This document shows positions 1-9,918 of a DNA stretch of 64,000 nucleotides, one piece after another; the first letter of the stretch is position 1, and the number at the start of each line of letters is the position of its first letter. The position numbers and the translations under genes are program-made. The notes under the pieces were generated by a model. It worked only from the letters and a program-made list of their open reading frames with translations. It did not search any database and had not been told where the DNA came from. Source of the stretch: Amphimallon solstitiale (Eukaryota; Arthropoda; Insecta; Coleoptera; Scarabaeidae); the NCBI GenBank assembly GCA_963170755.1, contig OY720683.1:69006634-69070633 (forward strand). The letters run 5' to 3'.

Positions 1-895
1 GTGTGGCCACCACACGACTTTCTTATACGTATGAGCGTTTCAAACTATACAATTTTAAGAATTTTTTTATACAAAAATCATTCAAAATCCTATTCTAAGA
101 ACTTTCATTCTCTTAATAAATCGCTATAGAATGCATACTTTGCAAGATATTCGAAAAAAAGTGCTACTCGCTAAGAGTAAAAGTGCTACTTGCGGTCCGA
201 ATTTTGAAATTTCATGTATACCAAAAATATTGAAAATCCAACTCTAAATACTTTTGTACTCTTAATAAATATATATAGAATGCATAATTTACGACATATT
301 TGCAAAAAATCGCTATTCGGTAAGAGTAAAAGTGGTACTTCCGGTCCGAATTTTGAAATTTTTTTTATACAAAAGATATTGAAAATTAGGTTTTAAATAC
401 TTTTATACTCGTAATGTACCTGCCTAGAAAGCATGACTTGCGAGATATTCGCAAAAAACTGATTTTCGATAAGAGTAAAAGACCTACTTGCGGTAGGAAT
501 TTCAAAAAACTTCTTAAGACAATTTGTCTCAAATTTAATTCTGAGTACATTTGTATTCTCTATAAATTTGTTTAAACTTAGTAATTGACGAAATATTTGT
601 AAAATTCGATTTTTGGACTGAAGTAAACTACTACTTCCGGTCTGCCGATTTTTCTCAAAATCTAATCAGTTCTCAAGAGGGAAATTATACACGTAAATAC
701 AAAATTTGGAATTGATATCTACAGCGGTTTGACCGCTATCGTGGTCACACACAGACACACAGACACACACAGACATTTTTTAAAAACCACTTTTTTGGTA
801 TCAGGGGACCTCAAAACGTGGACATCTGCAAAAATCTCGAAGTCGAAAATTTTCATCATCACAATACTTCCTTATACTACGTATAAGAAAGTAAA
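1..895 (+). repeat. Dispersed complex repeat with internal ~145-bp tandem units
   Basis: No coding potential. From about 60 to 500 a unit of roughly 145 bp recurs about three times with divergence. Each unit runs through a 'gaatgcata' stretch, a 'gatatttgcaaaaaa' stretch, 'taagagtaaaag' and 'tccggtccgaattttgaaat'. The left tip (1-21) is a small hairpin, GTGTGG-CCA-CCACAC. The right part (590-895) holds CA-rich simple sequence near 750 and ends in a TATACTACGTATAAG palindrome-like block. Related copies lie at 1131-1590, 37503-38000, 41440-41985, 44463-45568 and 48546-48823. The element class is not identified. Confidence 0.7.
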
Positions 896-1130
896 AAGTA
901 CTTTTTAAGCACAGTAAGCTTTATATCGCTATAAAACGAAAAAAATTCAAAGTGTTGTATTTTAACTATTTTTTAATATAATTACAAATTTTAATCGTGA
1001 GACACTAGAACAAATATTGGTTATTTCGTGCATGTAGCGGCAACTTTTTCAAGTGCCTTAATTTTTGCGATTTTTTACGTCGAAATTGACCATTTTGTGG
1101 CATACGGCGATCAAGTAAAACCCCCCCTTG

Positions 1131-1590
1131 AACACTTTTACTTTCTTATATGTACTATAAGGAAGTATTGTGATGATGAAAATTTTCGACCTCGAGATTT
1201 TTGCACATGTCCACGTTTTGAAGTCCCCTGATACCGAAAAAGTGGATTTTAAAAAATGTCTGTGTGTCTGTCTGTGACCACGATAGCGGTCAAACCGCTA
1301 TAGCTATCAATTCCAAATTTTGTATTTACGTGTATAATCTGCCTTTTGAGATCTGGTTAGTTTTTCAGTAAAATCAGTAGAGCGGAAGTAGCAGTTTACT
1401 TCAGTGAAAAAATCGAATTTTGCCAATATTTCGTTAACTACTAAGTTTAAACAAATTTATGTACTTAAAATTAAGTTTGAGATAAATTGTCTTAAAAAAG
1501 TTTTTCGAAATTCCAACCGGAAGTAGGTCTTTTACTCTTATCGAAAATCAGTTTTTTGCTAATATCTTGCAAGTCATGTTTTTTATTTAA
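1131..1590 (-). repeat. Inverted partial copy of the complex repeat
   Basis: Reads as the reverse complement of about 480-895: the 'cttatatgtactataaggaagta' core, a TG-rich stretch near 1260, 'gaccacgatagcggtc', and the 'cttttactcttatcgaaaatcag' end. It breaks off near 1590, where DNA homologous to the gene's last intron starts. With 1-895 it forms an inverted pair around a ~235-bp spacer. Confidence 0.7.
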
Positions 1591-1814
1591 ATTACTCTAG
1601 TGATTTCTTGGCGTATATTTTTGCAGTTACACACGCCAAATATCATATAGGTCAATGCACTATCTTTCTGCACTACAAGTATTTATTGAATACAGTGATT
1701 TGTTCGTAATACCGTATTTTTAAATTGTACCTTGAGCAACACCTATTATATTGATATTTTCAGAAGCAGGGTACACGTGCTGTTTTTATTTATTGTTTAT
1801 TTGTATGGTTTCAG

Positions 1815-1993
1815 AATTACAGTGTAAATACGGTGATCGAACAATAAAGTCAGGGGTGACTTTAACGACATATAACCATGAGTTTGGTTTAAACGACACG
1901 GTTACTTGCGAATGTAAGTTACCGCCATTGTTAACCTGTATTCACAAAATGGGATTACGTAGTTCAGGCATTAAGAAGAATATGTTATACTAA
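1815..1993 (+). CDS. Terminal exon of VWC-like secreted protein gene, copy 1 (partial)
   Basis: Follows a consensus acceptor (...atggtttcag) and enters in phase 1, exactly like the exon at 27028. It encodes a cysteine-rich tail with CKYGD, a GVTLTTYNH stretch and a C-x-C-KLPPLLTC ending, the pattern of a single VWC-type domain of extracellular insect proteins. It then continues 17 residues further than the copy at 27028-27161 before TAA. Upstream exons of this copy are outside the window or have been replaced by the repeat at 1-1590. Seen directly: acceptor, phase, cysteines. Inferred: it is the last exon of an upstream paralogue. Whether that gene is still expressed cannot be told. Confidence 0.7.
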
Positions 1994-2075
1994 GCATTGT
2001 ACTTTATAGGTATACTATATTTTTTTGTATTTTAAATGTTTATAAAAATTTTATTAAAATTACTGTTAAATACAA

Positions 2076-2081
2076 AATAAA
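2076..2081 (+). terminator. Poly(A) signal AATAAA, gene copy 1
   Basis: AATAAA lies 83 bp after the TAA of the terminal exon. The same hexamer in the same context follows copy 2 at 27291. Confidence 0.6.
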
Positions 2082-2850
2082 CCTAAATGCAGTAAAACAT
2101 ATAGTTTATTTTCATTTGCGGGAAAAAGCTCTTTTACTTTTTGGGTTAGAATAAATAATGATTCTTTTTATTTAACCGAATAGGAGAATATAAATAGGGT
2201 GAATTAGCCAGCAGTCGGCCTTTTTTAAGAACGTCAATTTTCAGCTTTAATAACATTGAGGCGTGTATTATGTTAAAGATCTATTCTTGAGAGTGAAACA
2301 AATATATTCAATTACGGTATGTGGTTTAAATATAAAATAATGGTAAATTCCACTGATCTGTATAATATAAATGGATAAGCAATAGCATGTTAAAAATTGT
2401 GATCAAATACGAACTGCGCACGGGGCTGACGCACATGCGCAATAATATAAAATGAAGGCGCTAAGTTGAAATGCCTAAAATCTTTGAAAAGTATTTAACA
2501 GAACATGAACTTTAAAATTAAAATCTGCATCTGAAAATAATGAAATACTTATTTATTAAGGGAAATTTAAAAAAACACTCAAAAAAACAATACATTCCTT
2601 TTGAAATATTTACTGGTTATAAAAAAGTATTAATTGGGAGAGCTTTTTATTTAGAAGTTCCCCACGTTATACTTCTGTTTGTTTCTTTGCATCTCTGTGC
2701 ATTGCACAACATGCTTAATTAAAAGAGAAACGTGACTTTCATGTAAAATAGATGAATCAAAGATATGTGTATGTAAGGATACAAAGTACTTATTTTCTAC
2801 AAACAAGGCAATAGAAATTGAACGTACAAATAGCCCAAAAAACACTGCCT

Positions 2851-3066
2851 CTACAGGAAGTTTTGTACAAGAATATGGTGTACTTGGACATCTTGTGAAG
2901 GACGTATTAAAGCACCACGAATTTTTCTATTCAAAAGATGAAAACTGGCATTATCGACAGATGTTTGTGAGATTTCTTCTAGTAAGGACACACATTTAGC
3001 ACACTTAACAATGCGCTTCAATTGTTTGACAACAAAACCAGAAATAACTACATTTTGGGGTAACAA
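2851..3066 (-). pseudogene. C-terminal fragment of P-element/THAP9-like transposase
   Basis: An open frame of 71 residues reading GFVVKQLKR, then CAKC, then GALIRPSQDV. This matches the pattern near the end of THAP9/P-type transposases: a GYVVRKL-like helix, a C-x2-C pair and a G-L-x-x-PS-x-DV motif. Everything upstream of this part is missing, so it is a relic. Identification rests on motif recognition only. A better-preserved N-terminal half of a related element lies at 59000-63767. Confidence 0.45.
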
Positions 3067-3171
3067 TGTCTGTGATTATATGTCGGGAATTGTATAATTA
3101 TAATCCTTTTCAATGTCTTCCCCAATTTCTCTAATGAAAATACTCCAAAAATATAAATAAAAAGCTAGTAC

Positions 3172-3263
3172 CCCTAGTAGCAAAATCACTATATGCACAC
3201 TTGTTCTACATTAGCAAATATATATTTTCATCCTTCTCTAAAATTGTGATTTTGCTACTTGGG
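3172..3263. repeat. 18-bp inverted repeat, 56-bp spacer
   Basis: CCCTAGTAGCAAAATCAC at 3172-3189 pairs with GTGATTTTGCTACTTGGG at 3246-3263 with one mismatch and could form a cruciform. It may be the remains of a very short MITE. Confidence 0.5.
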
Positions 3264-3440
3264 ATGTCTATTGAAATCGGCGTTCGGAACTTTAGTGATT
3301 TCACATTCGAATGTCAAAAGACTAGGGACTGCGCACACTCGTAAGCCCCGAGTTAAGTATTCAATTTGGCATAAAAATTCCACGCGCATCCACTGATCTC
3401 TATAATATAAATGGATGAGCAATGCAATAGGATTTTTGTA

Positions 3441-4184
3441 AATCACTGCTTTCTTATACTTTATTTTTCATATGTAAATTCATCTATTGATGAATGAATA
3501 AACACATTTTCTTTGTATCATGTAAGTAATCATAGAAACTTAAAATATATTTTCTCCTAATAGTGTATATATTGCATTAAAAATTTCCGAACCTCTCGTT
3601 TTTTTTATTTCTTCCCATTTCTCCCATTTACAAGCGAATTGGAAAAAAAATTAAAATTAAATTACTATATATTCATTAAATGTGCATTTATTTAGAAGAA
3701 AATTATTCTTTGATTTCACCACTTTAGCTACCTTAAGCTTGCTTTTAATAAATTGTTATACAAATGCCACTATATACAGAATATTAAACAAAGTTCTTTA
3801 TTATAATGTACTATTCCAAACGTCAAACAAATTATCATATCACATTTCTTGTTCGTATAAACCTAGAGAGGACGGCTCTTGTATTTTATTTTATTTTCAT
3901 TTTCCTTTCGATTATACGTAAAATAATCTAAAGTATATCAACATTATTAGTAACTAGTTGCTTAAACAGAGCTTATATTACGTATATTGCATTAATTTTC
4001 GTCTATTATAATTACATTTATATAGGAGAATATAGAATACTTGCATCGAAATGTGGGGTTTGTTTATAATGTCTAATGTCAAAATATTTATGGTTAAGGA
4101 TATGCGTTAGGCGTTGTGAATTTACCTTTTTAAGCTATTACGTCAATGCAATGTCGCTACTGCATCTGTTCGGTAATCCTACTA
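3441..4184. other. AT-rich stretch without recognisable gene
   Basis: Only short open frames with biased residue composition on either strand; no motif or splice structure recognised. Confidence 0.5.
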
Positions 4185-4399
4185 TAGAGTTAGTATTTGC
4201 ACCAGTGACCGGCCATAACTTTTTTAACTTATAGTAGGTGAGTATAGAGCATATTACAAGTCTAAGACATTCATGGAAAACAAGAGACGTAAAAAGTAAA
4301 GACACAAAATTGAGTATATAGATAGCAGTGCCGGATCTAGGAAATTTCATAGGGGGGCAAGTCAGCACCATGCCGCCCCTGTAGCTGTTTTTCACAATT

Positions 4400-6170
4400 T
4401 AATGCAGTAATAAATATAAGGAAAAAAGTAATAGACAGTATTGCGAGGCTTATCATATCTGTCTTGAGTCATTGTTGGTCTGAGATTGTTTTTAATTATC
4501 TTCAGTTTGCTGAGACTCCTCTCGCAGATTGCTGATGTAATTGAGAGCGTTAAGGGGAGGGTAGGGTTTAAAAAAAAAATTTCATTTTTTTTTATTTGAT
4601 TTTCTGAATGGAGAACCTTTCAAGAATATTGTGTGAGGTGAATCAGAGCAAAACTAACGAAGATACAGCGGTTTAAGCGACCGCGTGTCACTTCCGTGCG
4701 CCCAAAAGACGGTATAGCGGTGGCCGTCATACAGACCCCTAATGCCATTCAAGGATTTGACGTCTACTGTTTATTTAGTTAGTGTCAGTGTCAGTTTAGT
4801 CAGTGTAGATTATATGATTCAGTGTGAGGTAAGCCGATAAAACTCGCTTATGGACGTTTTGTTCCAAATTTTTTGTGTTCACACTTTCAAGCGTTTTTCC
4901 CACAATTCCCGTTTTCAAAGTCGGTGCCCCTCATAACTTCAAAACTACTGCACCGATCCTTTTGTAGTTTTGAACACTACTTCTGTACATAATTTACGAG
5001 GTAACGCTGGAGAGCTTTTTTCAAATTTGTTGATACTTTTTATATTACAATAACAAATTGGCCGATTTTTTCCGCAAAAATCGTGTTTCTCATTTCAAAG
5101 TGTTCCCGAAAAGTGAAAAATTGAAATTTCGAAAAACCCTCCCAGCGTTACCTGGAGAAAACGATTATCTAACGAAAAAACTTTGATTTTTTCATTTCAG
5201 ATAATCCAGCACCTAGCTATGAGGGGCACCGCAATTCAATTTTTTTCCGAGACGCTTCCAAATAATTGCTACCATTGCCGAATTTTTTAATATTTCTTCA
5301 TGAAAATTTCACATGATGTTCTTCAAATGTTATACTTTAATGTACCTTTGGCTTTAATGCATAGATTTCAACTGTGTCGTCAAAAAAAATTCACAAAAGT
5401 ATGCCTTTTTTTACACGAATTAACCTTACCCTCGCCTTAAGTAAACTCTCAAGGCTACGCGCACATTTGGGGAAGCATCAGTCAAATCTCTTTCTTGGAG
5501 TAGATTTAGAAGATCAAGTTGATTCGTTTCTTCAAAATTAACTGTTGAATTCTGTAACAGGTCACGAAGAACTAGGATTTCAGTAGGGAACTCATCCTTA
5601 ATTAAATTTTCCAGACATTTATTTACTAACTAAGTTTGTAGCACACGTTTTCAACTCCTTGTCATTCAAGCTTTTCAAATCTTAACAATTTAGAAAAGAA
5701 AAGACATTGTTGAGTGCACTCATGCTCTGCATTCTATCTTTCAACTGGATCAATATCACATCGATTACTTCCTTCATGTTACGGTAAAAACTTTCTTCTA
5801 CAGAGAAACTTATTCCCTCATCTTGCGCTATCTCTCCATGCAATATTTTCCTTTTTTAGGATTCTCCGAGTAATTGGTTTTTATGTACAAAGTTTGTCGA
5901 ATTATTGAAACTAAGACCTAATCGACAATCTAGGATGTCCGATGAGTGTTTCCTGAACACAAGAAGGAACAGTCACATTAGGTTCCCCACAACGATAACA
6001 ATGCTTATTCTGTGGTTGAGAACATTGACCGGAACGACGACCAATTCGCCCACAATTTCAACACTTGAAGGGAAAAGAAGTTTTAGATGTTTTAGCCGCC
6101 ACGGTGTTTCACTTCACAGTTTGATAAAAGGCTCGCCCCCCTTTAACAAATTCCTAAGAAGAGTTTTAAG
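4400..6170 (-). pseudogene. hAT transposase relic (ZMYM1-like), interrupted
   Basis: Minus-strand fragments match the better readable copy at 32150-33060. They include the dimerisation segment with a TSASCERSFSTLK-type motif near 4470-4550 and a middle segment near 5480-5870. Multiple frameshifts, stops and the nested MITE make it non-functional. On the same strand at about 5940-6070 sits a cysteine-rich stretch resembling two retroviral-type zinc knuckles (NCGRIG...C, then YRCGEPNVT), with Arg or Ser where the knuckle His is expected. It may be foreign to the hAT. Confidence 0.55.
4554..5436. mobile_element. piggyBac-like MITE with TTAA target duplication
   Basis: Flanked by TTAA at 4550-4553 and 5437-5440. 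Ends are GGGGAGGGTAGGGTT and, in reverse complement, GGCGAGGGTAAGGTT, giving about 15 bp of inverted repeat with two mismatches. The paralogous position near 32330 reads 'gagcgttaaataaactc' without the insert, an empty site. No ORF; 883 bp. Confidence 0.8.
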
Positions 6171-7021
6171 TTGAATGGCTTTGGGAACTGTAGTACATAA
6201 ACGGGAAAATAAATTTTTCATGACGGAAATACACATTGCCTATTAGTTCCCTGAGTACGATGTCTAATTGCTTCAAACAAAGTTGGCTGTACTTCAGTAT
6301 GTCAACCGTAGCCTTTTTACTCCTTCATTATTTGACACCACTTATACCAAAGAGAAGGTGTAATATATTGTTTATATCTCTGTTTATTTAAAATCAAGGA
6401 ACTGAGGAAATGTTTCGATTAGCTTGACTGATTCCATACATAAAAAATAACGCTATTGGTGAGTAAATTTTTTATTAGTTGGCCAAATGCCTGGCTCAGA
6501 ATGAACAATTTTTTGTTTTCTCGCCGTCTGTCTTTTACTGTCTTTTCCAGTCACCCCTCATCACTATCAGTCACAGACCACTCTCCCCTCTCCTACCTAC
6601 CTTCTTGTTTTTCGGCAATTCTCCGCAAATCAAATCAACGCAATTAACGCTCTATTGTTATTGAAATACGCTTGTGTACTTTTACCTAAAGCAATGCTTT
6701 GATTTTACTTTCTGTAATTAATAGTTTCATAATTCCCCACCAGTATAAAAAGAAAGTGATGTGATGATATCTGAATTTTATGCTTTTATTTATTTTTTTA
6801 TGGCACTATAAAATTATAAAAAAGGATCTATTTTTGAATTCCATTTTGCCGCCCGATGCAGTTGCCCCCTTTGCCTCCCCCCACCTCCCGCCCCTCAATT
6901 CGGTTCTGATAGATACTATAAGGAGAATACGTGGACCGACAAAGTTAGGATAAGAATACAGACGTTTATTAAATTATTAGATTAATAACACGTTGGAAGG
7001 TAAAGATATATGTAGAGATAT

Positions 7022-7050
7022 AGCAAGAGTGATAAGTTATCACTCTTGCT
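7022..7050. repeat. 14-bp perfect palindrome created by local expansion
   Basis: AGCAAGAGTGATAA, one base, then TTATCACTCTTGCT. The duplicated copy near 33838 has a single AGCAAGAGTGATAA running straight into 'cagg', so one copy gained (or the other lost) a short palindromic segment. Confidence 0.6.
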
Positions 7051-7162
7051 ATCACTGATAACAGGTTCAAGATTATGATGGTTTAAATACATCAATAGAA
7101 TAGAGATATAGCATTAGGAAAAAGAATTATAAAGTGGAAACCACATCCAAGAAGATTAAGAG

Positions 7163-7230
7163 GTATAGTTTATTTCAAATTATAAGAATATAGCTTTGAA
7201 CGGCTCTAATGTTTTTATTGCACCTCCTTC
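7163..7230 (+). repeat. Short repeat associated with the IS630-like element
   Basis: A 'tttcaaattataagaata' sequence followed by 'ggctctaa' recurs directly at 9008-9055, in divergent form at 33955-34010, and inverted inside the copy-3-specific insertion at 49481-49608. It probably marks an end of the IS630-like element, but true terminal inverted repeats were not resolved. Confidence 0.4.
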
Positions 7231-7511
7231 TGTGACGATAATTATTAAACCTGGTCTCCTAATTGAACGGGTACGGTTTACCTATTTGCGACGTATGAAT
7301 CTAGGAGCCGTATTGACTACAAATTAGGGCCCTATCTGATAATAATAAAACGCTGTTAATTTCAAGTATATATTAAAAAATATCTATACATCAGGTTTAT
7401 ATACAACGAAAAAATTACAAATCGTGTGGCAACATGTGTAGTGGATACATATAGATATATAAAGGTAATTAGTCTGTAATACACAATAAAATTCTTATGT
7501 GTCACCGCATT

Positions 7512-8846
7512 TCATAAATCATCTTTTGTGATTGAATCGCCTTGCAAATCGGTGTCTGAGTATGAATCGTATTGCAAATTTATAATCAAAGGTGGTACTA
7601 TTTTGTACATGCGCATATATTCGTCCTCTTTTGCTATTGCGTGTTTAACAGCATTTTTTCAATTTACAGCAGTTATATGTTCCATAGCATTTTTTATGTG
7701 TGTTACTCCGCTTTAACTGAATTTTGGTGTTTGATTTGTTCGTCTTATGGTATTTTTCAGTTGGGCTCATATCAATTTAATAGGATTGAAAATGCAGTGA
7801 TATGGTGGTAAACGCAAAATTGTATGTCCTGCTTCTTTGGATCTGTTATCCACATCATAATCCTTTAAATATTCCTTTATCTTCATCACCTCTATTAATT
7901 GGTTTTTTGTATAATGATCCTCAAAATATAAATCATTTGCTTCTAAAAATTCTTTAATATCATTCTTATTATTACATTTTGTAGAAACTTTGTTTTGCTG
8001 TCGAGAATGATACGGAGCGTTGTCCATCACTAGCGCACTGTCTTTTGGTAAATTTGGCAGCAAAGTGTCACAAAACCATTCTTTAAATAATGGTATCTTC
8101 ATGGTAATCTAAACTTGAGAATTTAACATTTTTAGCAGAGAATAGTGGCTGTCCGATCCATCCTTTTTCTGACTCAGCGTGAAGTATAATTATTCTCTTC
8201 CCTCTCGAAACCGGCGCGTCCAACTGACACATACTTGAACTATCCACGCAACCTTTGCAAATTGTGTCATGGGTGTCATACCACGTTTCGTCTAAATAAC
8301 ATATGAATCATCCTTACTGTCTATACCTTCTAATTGCCGTTAAGTATTCATATCGAACTTTCTGTAACCTCGGGCTTTCCATAATTGTGCGACGTTTATC
8401 TATATTGCCAAACTTAAAACCAGCTTTCTTTAGCGTCCGCCACAAGGTTGCTTTAGAACACTGAAAATTTATAGGCTCATCACTGATTCTTTTATGTAAG
8501 CAGTCAAGTGTCGATACAATATTTCCTCTGTAGAAGGAGTATACTTGCTGCCTAATAGTATCAATTTCATACTCTTCAATTTTTCTCGGTGCTTCTTTGT
8601 CACTTCTTTGCTTTCGAGGCCCTGCTTAATTATCTTATATATTGTTCCAAAAGGCACCTTGGTTAATTGCGACGTTCGCTGAATGTTCTGGGTTTGTAGT
8701 TTGTTATTTTCTTCCATCATGGTATGATAGACATTGAAAATTATCTGTTTTGCATCTTCTAATATATACTTTCTCTGTCGTGCTCCAACAGTATTATCAC
8801 TATCCACATCATCATCACTAACACTTTCAGCAAAAGGTCGCCACAT
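7512..8846 (-). pseudogene. IS630/Tc1-mariner-superfamily DDE transposase pseudogene
   Basis: Reading from 8846 down: an N-terminal helical part with a helix-turn-helix-like segment (PFGTIYKIIKQG). Next come frame-shifted pieces with a 'LDETWYDTHDT' first catalytic Asp region near 8270-8310. Then follows an open segment (8102-7767) with the second Asp region DNAPYHSRQ and the third region LPPYHCIFNPI. The frame runs on to a stop at 7512, but TGA replaces expected Trp codons (after NPIKLI and in the tail). The LPPYHC-NPIELIW signature is typical of an abundant insect IS630-like family. The second copy is at 34300-36679. Confidence 0.75.
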
Positions 8847-9007
8847 GTTCGTGAATTAAAGAGAGAAAAATCAAATATGTATACAGTAGTAAAGATTAAC
8901 AATAAATGATAAATATACTCAATATTAGATGTAATATATACCAACTCTCCTAACTATATTTACTTAAATTTTCTTTAATAAATATAAGCACTTATTTCAT
9001 CTAAATT

Positions 9008-9055
9008 GTATAGTTTATTTCAAATTATAAGAATATAACTTTGAAAGGCTCTAAA
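9008..9055 (+). repeat. Second copy of the IS630-associated short repeat
   Basis: Direct repeat of 7163-7210 with few mismatches ('tttgaaaggctctaa' against 'tttgaacggctctaa'). Confidence 0.5.
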
Positions 9056-9385
9056 TTGTAATTTAATGACTATTTAACTATATATAATAAATATATATTC
9101 AAATTAACAACTGTTTGTACTTATATTATTATTAAATTTTAATTCATCTGAATTGCAGTAATTACAATTTACTTAAATTTTGTAATTACGGACCTCAACA
9201 GTTTGTTTGCGTAAAAGATAATCGTTTAATACCCCTAATAAATGTTCGTAATAAAGTAGTTGGTAGAAAAAGTAGGTATTTGAGGTAAAAATGAGATTGT
9301 AAAATACAATTATGTATATAAGAATATTGATGTGGGTACTTTATTAGAGGTAGATATAGTGACAAAAATCAGTGTTTTGGGCATG

Positions 9386-9393
9386 TGACGTCA
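9386..9393. promoter_or_regulatory. CRE-like palindrome TGACGTCA upstream of VWC gene
   Basis: TGACGTCA sits about 460 bp upstream of the start codon. It is kept at the equivalent place in copy 3 (49764-49771). A match to the consensus CREB/ATF site; function is not shown. Confidence 0.25.
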
Positions 9394-9796
9394 TATGCAG
9401 TTATACATACCTACTACACTATAATTATTGTGTACCTATCACATAGAAAATTCTGTTAAATAATATTCTTGATATCATTATCATTAATTGTGTTGTATTA
9501 CATGTGACTACGACAAAAATATGTCAGCACTGTTTTTGGAATTAATGTCAAGGTTTAAGATAATTCATGTTACAATAATATGTATATAAACAATACAGTT
9601 AATATCTTAAATTAAATTAAATAAAAAAAGTATATAAATGTACAAATGTGTATGTTTTCTTGCAGCCAAACACATAATTTTGTTACATTCGATTATGTAT
9701 TCTTGACCTATAGATATTGATAAGGGTGATAATCTATGTAATACATACATTTAAACCGATGTTGTTTAGTATTATTATCAATTACTGCTTTATTGG

Positions 9797-9803
9797 TATA
9801 AAA
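9797..9803 (+). promoter_or_regulatory. TATA box of VWC gene, copy 2
   Basis: TATAAAA, 49 bp before the ATG at 9852. Identical sequence and spacing precede copy 3 (50163). Transcription would start about 25-30 bp downstream, giving a very short 5' UTR. Confidence 0.55.
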
Positions 9804-9851
9804 CAGCAGAATGTTCTTAATTGTGTTTAAAATTATTTCGAAATTTTAACC

Positions 9852-9918
9852 ATGAAGTATATGCATCTATTTGCACTGTTCGTTGTTAGTTTAGCAGAAG
9901 TGATACTTACTGCGGAGG
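9852..9918 (+). CDS. VWC gene copy 2, exon 1 (signal peptide)
   Basis: Starts MKYMHLFALFVV and continues hydrophobic to Ala-Glu-Gly, a classical signal peptide. The donor is G|GTATGT, phase 1. The copy-3 exon at 50218 differs by one visible base, turning Ala8 into Pro. Confidence 0.85.

Larger units (their letters stand above)
1598..2330 (+). repeat. Segmental duplication block I, copy 1 (3' end of VWC gene)
   Basis: Matches 26139-27535 base for base over most of its length: last intron end, terminal exon, 3' UTR and downstream flank, including 'aaccgaataggagaatataaatagggtgaatta'-type flank sequence. The other copy carries an additional 673-bp element (26293-26965) that is absent here. Confidence 0.85.
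2340..3440. mobile_element. Degenerate P/THAP-type element remnant
   Basis: A block bounded by two imperfect direct repeats of about 34 bp (2352-2385 and 3389-3423; core 'tataatataaatgga'). Each sits near a 'ctgcgcac' stretch. It contains the transposase relic at 2851-3066. Boundaries are approximate and no terminal inverted repeats were identified. Confidence 0.4.
4326..6908 (-). mobile_element. hAT-type element (degenerate), with nested MITE
   Basis: The left end starts CAGTGCCGGATCTAGG and the right end reads, in reverse complement, CAGAACCGAATTGAGG. These are imperfect inverted ends of the hAT CAG type. The flanks ATAGATAG (4318-4325) and ATAGATAC (6909-6916) form an 8-bp target duplication with one mismatch. 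Internal coding fragments run on the minus strand. An 883-bp element sits at 4554-5436. The copy at 32140-33762 has lost its right end. Confidence 0.7.
4185..9019. repeat. Segmental duplication block II, copy 1 (hAT plus IS630-like relics)
   Basis: Co-linear with 31997-36984. It starts at 'gagttagtatttg' and ends at 'catctaaattgtatagttta'. Copy 1 carries a private TTAA-flanked insertion (4554-5436). The other copy carries a private hAT (35556-36584) and a 118-bp insertion (36750-36867). Confidence 0.85.

Noticed and set aside
1..600. ~145-bp periodic repeats considered as a CRISPR-like array
   Set aside because: Units are long, diverged and without unique spacers; eukaryotic context.
1028..1231. 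67-residue frame
   Set aside because: Falls in the spacer and inverted half of the complex repeat; no conservation in the other copies.
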